From assembly GCA_902630465.1 (NCBI GenBank), contig CACOVJ010000006.1:1-47403 (forward strand): a DNA stretch of 47,403 nucleotides, written 5' to 3'. This DNA is from an uncultured Alphaproteobacteria bacterium (lineage in GTDB: Bacteria > Pseudomonadota > Alphaproteobacteria > HIMB59 > GCA-002718135). The notes under the pieces were generated by a model. That model searched no databases and was not told where the DNA came from. It was given only the letters and a program-made list of their open reading frames with translations. This document shows, in pieces, positions 27,120 to 33,949 of the stretch (its first letter is position 1; every line of letters starts with the position of its first letter). The position numbers and the translations under genes were made by a program.

Positions 27120-27979
27120 AAAAGTTTTTTTATTTTATAGAATACATTGCAGTCATGTTAATATATTTGTTATATAAAATTTTACCACTAAATTATTCTA
27201 TTAAGTTTTCATCTTTTTTATTTATGACGTTTGGTAAGTTTTCTCGTGCAAATAAAACTGCCATAAATAATTGTAAATATGTTTTTCCAAATCTACAAGA
27301 AAAAGAGGTGAAAAATATTATTAAAAAAAGTTGGAACAACTTAGGAATAACGGTTTGTGAATTATTAAGATTAAATGAAATATTTGATAAAAAGAAAATA
27401 AAATATAAAAATTTGGAAAATATCCAAGAGTGTATCAATAATAATAAACAGGCAATTTTTATCAGTATTCACCAGTCTAATTGGGAAGTATTAGTTCCAG
27501 GCTTAGATAGAATTGGAATAAGTATTGGTGGAATTTATAGACATATAAATAATATTTTCATTGATAAGCTAATATTTAAAATAAGAGGAAATTCACTTAT
27601 ATCAAATAAAAGTTTTTATACGCCTAAAGGAAAAAAAAGTGCACGAGATATTGTTGATGCAATAAATAATTCCTTATCAATCGTGTTATTAATTGATCAA
27701 AAAGATTCTTCTGGTGAAGATGTAGTGTTTTTTAACAAAAAAGTTAAGACACAAATAGGTTTCTTGAAAATAGCCAGAAAATACAAACTACCTATTGTAC
27801 CAATACAGAATAGAAGAGTTAACAATGGCAATATAGAGCTTACGTTTCTTAAGCCATTTTACCATAATGATCTAAAAGTAGATGATATTCAAATGATGGA
27901 AAAGATTCATAATAAGATTGAAGATTGGATAAAATTAGAGCCAGGCCAATGGTTCTGGCAACATAAAAGATTTAGTTAA
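27116..27979 (+). CDS. lpxL: Lipid A lauroyl/myristoyl acyltransferase (LpxL/HtrB family)
   Basis: This inner-membrane acyltransferase adds secondary acyl chains to lipid A. The 287-residue protein has an N-terminal hydrophobic anchor, the HX4E catalytic pattern in SIHQSNWEVLVPG, and the GIYRHINN and LIDQKDSSGEDVVFF regions typical of the family. The ending GQWFWQHKRF is also characteristic. Its 3' end overlaps that of the convergent xseA by 8 bases, leaving no space for a conventional terminator between them. Confidence 0.92.
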   Translation: MKKFFYFIEYIAVMLIYLLYKILPLNYSIKFSSFLFMTFGKFSRANKTAINNCKYVFPNLQEKEVKNIIKKSWNNLGITVCELLRLNEIFDKKKIKYKNLENIQECINNNKQAIFISIHQSNWEVLVPGLDRIGISIGGIYRHINNIFIDKLIFKIRGNSLISNKSFYTPKGKKSARDIVDAINNSLSIVLLIDQKDSSGEDVVFFNKKVKTQIGFLKIARKYKLPIVPIQNRRVNNGNIELTFLKPFYHNDLKVDDIQMMEKIHNKIEDWIKLEPGQWFWQHKRFS

Positions 27980-29309
27980 TTTTTGTAACCCTGACATCAA
28001 TTTTACCATCAACAATTTTTACAGAAAGATTATCATCAACAGTGACTTTCTTTATATTTTTAACAATTTTATTATTATTCATCAGAATTGAATAACCTTT
28101 TTTAAGATTTGAAGAAATGGAATTTGAATTAAGCAATCTTATATTTGATTTATATTTTTCTAATTTATCTTTATAATTATTATATAAGTTCAAATTTAGG
28201 TTTTTAGAAAGATTATCAATTTTTGATTTTTTTAAACTTATTAGTGAATCTGGGGAATTTATAGATTTACCTAAATTACGAAAGCCTAATTTTGTTATTC
28301 TAAGTTTATTTTCAATTGATAAATTTAAATTTTTAAAATGATCTAAAAGTTTATTTTTATATTTATCTACTATCGAACTAGGGGATCTAAGAAATTTATT
28401 TAAATATTCATAATTCTCTTTCTTAGATTGAATTCTGGAGTTAATTGTTGTGTTTAATCTAAGTTGAAAATTTTTAATTTTTTCAATTAATTCAAATTTT
28501 ACTGGGATTGCCTTTTCAGCTGCTGCTGTAGGCGTGGAAGCTCTCATGTCAGATACCAAATCAATAATTGTTGTATCTGTCTCATGACCTACAGCAGAAA
28601 TAATTGGGATTTTTGAATTAAAAACACTTATTGCAAGATTTTCATCATTAAATGCCATTAGATCTTCAATACTACCTCCTCCTCTGGCTATAATTATAAT
28701 ATCTGGTTTACCAAGCTCCAGTTTATTAAAACCTTCAATAGCATTTATAATATTATCTACTGCATCAACACCCTGTACAGAGACAGGCCATATATCTAAA
28801 GGTATTGGAAATCGATCATTCACTCTATTAATTATATCATGTATTACGGAACCAGTTGGTGAAGTAATAATACCTAATCTGCCAGGTAAAAAGGGTAGTG
28901 ACTTTTTTTTATCTTCATCAAAAACTCCTTTTTTTTGTAGTCTTTTTTTTCTTTCTTCAATTAGTTTTAAAAGTGATCCTTCTCCAGCAATTTCAATTTT
29001 ATCAATATCAATTTGATAAGTAGTTTTGTAACGCGACCAGGTAGTTATTCTACCTGTAGCTATAATTTCTAAACCTTCTTCAGGATTTACATCTAAATAT
29101 TTTTTTTTTTGATCCCAAACAACACCGCTCAAAATTGAGTCCTTATCTTTAAGTGTCAAATAAATTTGACCTCGTGTTGCTGTTTTAACCTCAGAAATTT
29201 CTCCCTTAACTCTTACATAATTAAAATTAGACTCAATTATTTCTTTAAATGCTTTGTTAAATTCTGAAACTTCAAACTGGGGTATATTAACTTTATTAAT
29301 CATTTGCAT
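27972..29309 (-). CDS. xseA: Exodeoxyribonuclease VII large subunit
   Basis: XseA with XseB degrades single-stranded DNA in repair. The 445-residue protein has an N-terminal OB fold (FNYVRVKGEISE, GQIYLTLKDKDS), the catalytic domain with GRLGIITSPTGSVIHDI, IIIARGGGSIEDLMAFND and ISAVGHETDTTIID, and a long helical C-terminal part. No xseB is seen in the window. The first codons overlap the end of tadA, so a coupled message is likely; ATG at 29309 or the ATG two codons later could be used. Confidence 0.94.
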   Translation of the reverse strand: MQMINKVNIPQFEVSEFNKAFKEIIESNFNYVRVKGEISEVKTATRGQIYLTLKDKDSILSGVVWDQKKKYLDVNPEEGLEIIATGRITTWSRYKTTYQIDIDKIEIAGEGSLLKLIEERKKRLQKKGVFDEDKKKSLPFLPGRLGIITSPTGSVIHDIINRVNDRFPIPLDIWPVSVQGVDAVDNIINAIEGFNKLELGKPDIIIIARGGGSIEDLMAFNDENLAISVFNSKIPIISAVGHETDTTIIDLVSDMRASTPTAAAEKAIPVKFELIEKIKNFQLRLNTTINSRIQSKKENYEYLNKFLRSPSSIVDKYKNKLLDHFKNLNLSIENKLRITKLGFRNLGKSINSPDSLISLKKSKIDNLSKNLNLNLYNNYKDKLEKYKSNIRLLNSNSISSNLKKGYSILMNNNKIVKNIKKVTVDDNLSVKIVDGKIDVRVTKIN

Positions 29310-29748
29310 TTTTGAAAAATTTTTTTAATAAATCACTACATTCTTTTTCCATAATACCCCCATAGATGGTCGGCATAAATATATTTTTTCTTTGAAAGGC
29401 AACTCGAAGCTTTTCAATGCCGCCTTTTTTTTCATCATAGGCTCCAAAGTAAATATTTGTTATATGAACTTCACTTATAGCACTAGCACACATTGTGCAT
29501 GGTTCTAAAGTAACAAATAAAGTCATATTTTCTAAGTATTTAAGTTTTGATTTTTCACAAGCCTCGTTAATTAAGTTTAATTCACAATGCTTTATAGCAT
29601 TATTATCTTTATTCACTGTATTGTAACTTCTAGCAACAATTTTATTAGAAATATTATCTACAAGTATTCCCCCAACTGGTACTTCATTTATTTTAAAAGC
29701 TTTTTCTGCTTCAATAATGGCCTTCTTCATAAAAAAATCAACGTTCAT
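29296..29748 (-). CDS. tadA: tRNA-specific adenosine deaminase
   Basis: TadA converts A34 of tRNA-Arg(ACG) to inosine. The 150-residue form starts at the ATG at 29748 (MNVDFFMKKAI); an in-frame start at 29760 would add four residues. The zinc site is visible as HCELN and PCTMC; the first motif is normally HAE, so the alanine is a cysteine here, but the histidine and glutamate are kept. EVPVGGILVDN near the N-terminus also fits the deaminase family. The gene is divergent from the C26 peptidase and shares the palindrome at 29771-29791 with it. Confidence 0.9.
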   Translation of the reverse strand: MNVDFFMKKAIIEAEKAFKINEVPVGGILVDNISNKIVARSYNTVNKDNNAIKHCELNLINEACEKSKLKYLENMTLFVTLEPCTMCASAISEVHITNIYFGAYDEKKGGIEKLRVAFQRKNIFMPTIYGGIMEKECSDLLKKFFKNAND

Positions 29749-29770
29749 TGTGGAACACACTTGTTATGTA

Positions 29771-29791
29771 CATTATAGTTGCACTATAATG
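29771..29791. promoter_or_regulatory. Palindrome in the tadA/puuD-like divergent region, overlapping a start codon
   Basis: CATTATAGT and ACTATAATG are perfect 9-base inverted repeats around TGC. The right arm contains the start codon of the C26 peptidase gene. On the minus strand the left arm provides TATAAT with a possible TGGTTT 17 bases upstream, which could be the tadA promoter. It may be an operator, or a chance symmetry of a promoter in AT-rich DNA. Confidence 0.45.
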
Positions 29792-30487
29792 AAAAAACCA
29801 ATTATTGGAATAACTCTTGATAGCGAAAAAGAGAAAACATATTCAAACTTTCCATGGTATGCATTGAGAGAAAATTACTTAACTTCATTGACTAAATTTA
29901 ATGCTATTCCGTTTCCATTATTACATGAAAAGAAATATATTAGTGATTTTTGTGATTTAATTGATGGTCTAATTATTACTGGAGGAAATTTTGATATTGA
30001 TCCTAAATTATATAAAGCAAGTAATATTAAATCAAAAAATATTAAAAATAAGAGAACAAATTTTGAGATAGGTATTTTCAAAAATTTTTTTAAATATAAT
30101 AAACCAATACTGGGAATTTGTGGTGGAGCACAAGTTATCAATGTTGCATGTGGCGGAACATTAATACAAGATTTAAAAAAAGAGCCAATAAACCATGAAC
30201 AAATAAATCCTAGAAATCAAACTAGTCACAATGTTAATATTTTAGAAAATACTAAACTTCATAAGATATGTGGAACTCAAAAAATTAAAGTAAATAGTGC
30301 CCATCATCAATCAATAAAAAAAATTGGGAAGGAATTGAAAATTTCCTGTAAGGCCAATGATGGTGTTATAGAAGGGATAGAGCACAAAAAACACAAATGG
30401 TGTATTGGCTTACAATGGCATCCTGAATTTTTAATTACACCATATGATTTACAAATAATAAAAAATTTTATCGATGAATCAAAGTGA
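29789..30487 (+). CDS. C26 family gamma-glutamyl hydrolase-like amidotransferase (PuuD-like)
   Basis: The 232-residue protein starts at the ATG at 29789 (MKKPIIGITLDS); in-frame codons further upstream would run through the tadA gene. It has GLIITGGNFDIDP, the nucleophile elbow ILGICGGAQVINVACGGTLIQD, a VNSAHHQSIKKIG segment and the histidine-glutamate GLQWHPEFL. Relatives hydrolyse gamma-glutamyl-GABA in putrescine breakdown or related gamma-glutamyl amides. No putrescine genes are near, so the substrate is open. Its stop overlaps the GTG start of the next gene. Confidence 0.88.
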   Translation: MKKPIIGITLDSEKEKTYSNFPWYALRENYLTSLTKFNAIPFPLLHEKKYISDFCDLIDGLIITGGNFDIDPKLYKASNIKSKNIKNKRTNFEIGIFKNFFKYNKPILGICGGAQVINVACGGTLIQDLKKEPINHEQINPRNQTSHNVNILENTKLHKICGTQKIKVNSAHHQSIKKIGKELKISCKANDGVIEGIEHKKHKWCIGLQWHPEFLITPYDLQIIKNFIDESK

Positions 30488-31176
30488 ATATTAGAATTTC
30501 AAAATATCTGTCAAGTGCTGGGATTTGTTCACGGAGAGATGCAGAAAAATTAATAGTTGAAAAAAGAATTAAAATTAATGATCAAACATGTTTTCACCCA
30601 AGTCATAAAGTAAGTGATTTAGACATTATAAAAGTTAATAATAAAGTTATAAAGACATCAAAGAAAATTGAAGTGTGGAAGTTGTATAAACCAATAAAAT
30701 ATATTTGTAGTTCAAAAGATAATTTAGGTAGAAAAAAAATTTTTGATTTGTTGCCAAAAAATATAAGTAAATTGATAAGTGTTGGAAGATTGGATTATAT
30801 GAGTGAAGGATTAATATTGCTAACTAATAATGGAGATTATTCAAGATATTTAGAACATCCGTCTTCAAATATTGAACGGATATATAGAGTTTGTGTAAAT
30901 AACAATGTAAAAAATAATGATTTAAAAAAAATAAATAAAGGAATTAAAGTTAAAGAAATTAGCTATAATAAAGTTAAGGTTGTTTTTGAAAAAAAATTAA
31001 AAGATCATAATTGGTTAATTTTTAAACTGAAAGAAGGAAAAAACAGAGAGATTAGGAATATTTGTAATTATTTCTCATGGAATATAGTTAAATTAATAAG
31101 AATTGGATATGGTCCATATAGGCTAGGTAGACTAAGAGAAGGGCAATTTCAAAAATTAAATCCAATTAGCAAATGA
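30484..31176 (+). CDS. rRNA pseudouridine synthase, RsuA/RluB/RluE family
   Basis: The 230-residue enzyme starts with GTG (GTGA overlap with the previous gene). It has an N-terminal S4 RNA-binding domain (RISKYLSSAGICSRRDAEKLI), the catalytic aspartate in GRLDYMSEGLILLTNNGD, and the EGKNREIRNI motif near the C-terminus. It isomerises uridine in ribosomal RNA; whether it is RluB-like (23S) or RsuA-like (16S) cannot be decided. It overlaps rsmD by 4 bases, an order frequent in alphaproteobacteria. Confidence 0.92.
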   Translation: MNIRISKYLSSAGICSRRDAEKLIVEKRIKINDQTCFHPSHKVSDLDIIKVNNKVIKTSKKIEVWKLYKPIKYICSSKDNLGRKKIFDLLPKNISKLISVGRLDYMSEGLILLTNNGDYSRYLEHPSSNIERIYRVCVNNNVKNNDLKKINKGIKVKEISYNKVKVVFEKKLKDHNWLIFKLKEGKNREIRNICNYFSWNIVKLIRIGYGPYRLGRLREGQFQKLNPISK

Positions 31177-31733
31177 TACGCATCAGTGGAGGAAAATTTA
31201 GGAAAAAAAAATTAGCTAGTATTGATAATTTTGTGAGACCTACTTCTGCTCTAAAAAGAGAAGCTTTTTTTTCAATTATTGAAAGTTATGCAATAAAAAA
31301 TTCTATCAATTTATATAAAAGAAAAATTTTTTTAGATCTTTTTGCAGGTATTGGCACAATGGGTTTAGAAGCACTTTCTAGAGGTATGAATAAAGTAATT
31401 TTTTTTGAGAATAATATTGAGGTCATTAAAGTTTTAAGAAAAAATTGTTTATCTATTTGCAATAATGATCAGTTTCAAATTTATGAAGAAGATATAATTC
31501 ATTCTAAATTAGAAGTAGAATTTAAAAATATTTCAGTTATTTATATTGATCCTCCATATGAAAAATATAATTTAACAAAACTTTTAGGAAATTTATTAAA
31601 TAAAATTAAAAATACTACTTTAATTGGATTGGAGACAAGTGTGAACGATAATATTGAAATACCAAAAAATTTAAATCTATTTCAAAAAAAAACTTATGGT
31701 AAAACAATAATTTATTTTTTAAAATTATTTTAA
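31173..31733 (+). CDS. rsmD: 16S rRNA (guanine966-N2)-methyltransferase
   Basis: The 186-residue methyltransferase modifies G966 of 16S rRNA. The N-terminus MIRISGGKFRKKKL and the VRPTSALKREAFFSII segment are typical, the SAM site is DLFAGIGTMGLEALSRG, and the catalytic motif is IDPPY. It ends 9 bases inside the 3' end of the convergent pgi gene. It probably shares a transcript with the pseudouridine synthase, making a small rRNA modification operon. Confidence 0.93.
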   Translation: MIRISGGKFRKKKLASIDNFVRPTSALKREAFFSIIESYAIKNSINLYKRKIFLDLFAGIGTMGLEALSRGMNKVIFFENNIEVIKVLRKNCLSICNNDQFQIYEEDIIHSKLEVEFKNISVIYIDPPYEKYNLTKLLGNLLNKIKNTTLIGLETSVNDNIEIPKNLNLFQKKTYGKTIIYFLKLF

Positions 31734-32924
31734 ATAAGTCTTTGTTAGTTTTTTACCTTGTTCAACAGCAGGTTGATCAAAAGGGTCTACATGTAAATAC
31801 ATACAAGAAGCAATCGTTTCTATAATACTAAAAGATAATAATTTACCTAAGTTTCTTTCATCTATTTTTGGAATATAAATTTCTCTAAAATTAAAGTTGT
31901 TTAATTTAAAAGTTTCAATGGTTGCACGCTGTTCGGCCTCCATTAAATCTCCCATTTTTTTATCATGAAAATAGTCAATATTTGTTCCTTCAAAGATATC
32001 GTTATTAATTTTCATGCCTTTGTTTGAATGATCAGTAGTTATAAAAGTGAAATATTTATCTTTAGGTCCGTCTAAATACAATTGTAATTGACTATGCTGA
32101 TCTGTAGTTCCTACTGAATGAATTGCGGTTATACCTCTATTTTTTTTTCCAATACTTTCTGCCCAAAGTTGAAGATACCACTTTCCAAAAAAATAAAGTG
32201 AATCCGAGTATGTCATTAAAACATTGTTTATAAATTTTGCATTTTCTTTTTGAGTTAAATATCTGCCAAGATCATATGGTTTGTAATTATCGATATTATT
32301 AATTACTTCAGATGCTCCACTAAAAAGTTCTTTAATATTTAATCCAGAGATAATTGAAGGTACTATACCAACATTTGTAAATATAGAATATCTGCCTCCA
32401 ACATCTTTATGATGCTCTAATAATAGACAATTATTTCTTTTAGCAATATTAAAAAGAGGTGATTCTTTAAATTCAGTTATAATTAAAGTATTAGAAAAAA
32501 ATTCTTGAACTTTGTTAGCTTCTATTGCTTTTTGATAGAGGCATGAAAATTGAGATAATGTCTCTGGTGTGGTTCCAGATTTTGAAATAACAAGAAAGCC
32601 AGTAGACTTAAAATTAACATTTTGAAAATTTTTTTCAAAATTAATAGGATCAACATTGTCATAGAATTCTAAAGTTATTTTATTTTTCAAAATAATATTG
32701 TTTAAAGCTCTTGCTCCTAAATTTGAGCCTCCTGTACCAAATACAATTATTTTTTCCTTATTATCTTTAAATTGATTTGAAATTTTTATAGTTTCTTCTA
32801 ATAAATTTTGATCAGATATAATATTAAGACATGAAAGTTTATCTACTATATTTGTAATACTTTGATCGATATCATCATTTTTAATAATTTTTTCAAAATT
32901 TGAATTAAAATATTTTATTTGCAT
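31725..32924 (-). CDS. pgi: Glucose-6-phosphate isomerase, short form
   Basis: This enzyme interconverts glucose-6-phosphate and fructose-6-phosphate. It has the FGTGGSNLGARALNN and SKSGTTPETL phosphate-binding motifs, DVGGRYSIFTNVGI, and GTTDQHSQLQLYLDG. At 399 residues it is much shorter than the roughly 550-residue enterobacterial enzyme, but close to shorter forms I know from other alphaproteobacteria. It follows the DUF3035 lipoprotein gene by 8 bases. With the nearby xylose isomerase and the enolase at the start of the window it points to active sugar metabolism. Confidence 0.92.
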   Translation of the reverse strand: MQIKYFNSNFEKIIKNDDIDQSITNIVDKLSCLNIISDQNLLEETIKISNQFKDNKEKIIVFGTGGSNLGARALNNIILKNKITLEFYDNVDPINFEKNFQNVNFKSTGFLVISKSGTTPETLSQFSCLYQKAIEANKVQEFFSNTLIITEFKESPLFNIAKRNNCLLLEHHKDVGGRYSIFTNVGIVPSIISGLNIKELFSGASEVINNIDNYKPYDLGRYLTQKENAKFINNVLMTYSDSLYFFGKWYLQLWAESIGKKNRGITAIHSVGTTDQHSQLQLYLDGPKDKYFTFITTDHSNKGMKINNDIFEGTNIDYFHDKKMGDLMEAEQRATIETFKLNNFNFREIYIPKIDERNLGKLLSFSIIETIASCMYLHVDPFDQPAVEQGKKLTKTYLK

Positions 32925-32932
32925 TTAATTGA

Positions 32933-33496
32933 TTAAAAAAAGAAAAATTTTTTTTTCTTTTTTAGTATGTCTTCTTTCTCATCATCATTTTTTTCTTTAC
33001 TTTTAAAAAAGAAAAATCTTTTTTTCTTTTTTTCTTCTTTGTTTACATTTTTACCACTTTTATTATTTTTTTTAGTTGTTTCTACGGCAGCATCAAATTC
33101 TTCTTGATTACCAAAAATAGTTTCATCATCTATAGATGATTTTTCTCCTGCAAAATCTTGATCGATTGTTGACCTTATATTTTCTTCGACTTTATCTGCC
33201 TCTGTTTCTTTTATTATTTCACTAATTAATGAATTTTCTGAATTTGTATTGTTAGTTTCTTCCTCTAGACCAAAAAGTATTTCTTTAGCTAATTCACTAT
33301 CAGTATCATCAATATTTTTTGATTCCATTTGATCTGGTGGAAGCAGATTAAAATTTGGAGGTATAACTAATGGTGGATTTTCAACTACTGCATATTCATC
33401 GATGACTTTTCTATTTACCCCAGCACTATCTCTTACGGTGTTGCAAGATATTAAAAATAAATTTGAAACAATAATTAGAAAGATTATTTTTTTCAT
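32933..33496 (-). CDS. DUF3035-type lipoprotein with lysine/phenylalanine tail
   Basis: A 187-residue lipoprotein: signal peptide and lipobox (VSNLFLISCNT, cysteine at about 18), then YAVVENPPLVIPPNFNLLPP, the conserved stretch of alphaproteobacterial DUF3035 proteins, which have been linked to the BamC-like/BamF subunits of the outer-membrane assembly machine. The central part is acidic. The last about 45 residues are unusual: two blocks of lysines followed by FFFF, encoded by A-run/T-run palindromes. The start overlaps the lspA stop, which fits since LspA matures lipoproteins. The function in this cell is inferred from family and order. Confidence 0.8.
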   Translation of the reverse strand: MKKIIFLIIVSNLFLISCNTVRDSAGVNRKVIDEYAVVENPPLVIPPNFNLLPPDQMESKNIDDTDSELAKEILFGLEEETNNTNSENSLISEIIKETEADKVEENIRSTIDQDFAGEKSSIDDETIFGNQEEFDAAVETTKKNNKSGKNVNKEEKKKKRFFFFKSKEKNDDEKEDILKKKKKFFFF

Positions 33497-33945
33497 TTAT
33501 TCTCTTTTGATACTTTAAAAAAACTCATTATTAACATGATAATACCGATAGTAATATAAATATCTGCTAGATTAAAAGCAGGCCAATAAAAATTATTATA
33601 ATGAATTGATATAAAATCTACTACATAAGTATTTATTGTTCTATCTAATATATTAGCAATAGCACCAATAATAATTATAAAATAAGCTTGTTTTTCTAAT
33701 TTTTTGTTTGAAATAAACATTAAATAAATAATTAAAAGAACAACAAGTAAAGCAACGGTGATTAAAAACCAATGCGAGACTGTACCTGAAAATAGACCAA
33801 AAGAAACACCATAGTTTTGAATATAAACAAGATCAAAAAAACTATTAAATTTTATTGTTTGATTTAACTCTAAATAGTTTTTTATCAAAAATTTAGAAAT
33901 TAAATCAAAAGAAATAAATAAACAAAATATCAGAATCTTTATCAC
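33493..33945 (-). CDS. lspA: Lipoprotein signal peptidase (signal peptidase II)
   Basis: The 150-residue inner-membrane aspartyl protease cleaves prolipoprotein signal peptides. Four hydrophobic helices are visible, with the catalytic aspartates in ANILDRTINTYVVDFI and in FNLADIYITIG. It sits 4 bases behind ileS, the classic ileS-lspA order, and overlaps the DUF3035 lipoprotein gene, one of its likely substrates. Confidence 0.95.
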   Translation of the reverse strand: MIKILIFCLFISFDLISKFLIKNYLELNQTIKFNSFFDLVYIQNYGVSFGLFSGTVSHWFLITVALLVVLLIIYLMFISNKKLEKQAYFIIIIGAIANILDRTINTYVVDFISIHYNNFYWPAFNLADIYITIGIIMLIMSFFKVSKENK

Positions 33946-33949
33946 TTAA

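Noticed and set aside
31725-32924. Pgi as a truncated pseudogene because it is only 399 residues
   Set aside because: All main motifs from the N-terminal to the C-terminal part are in order, and shorter bacterial forms exist. There is no sign of a lost end.
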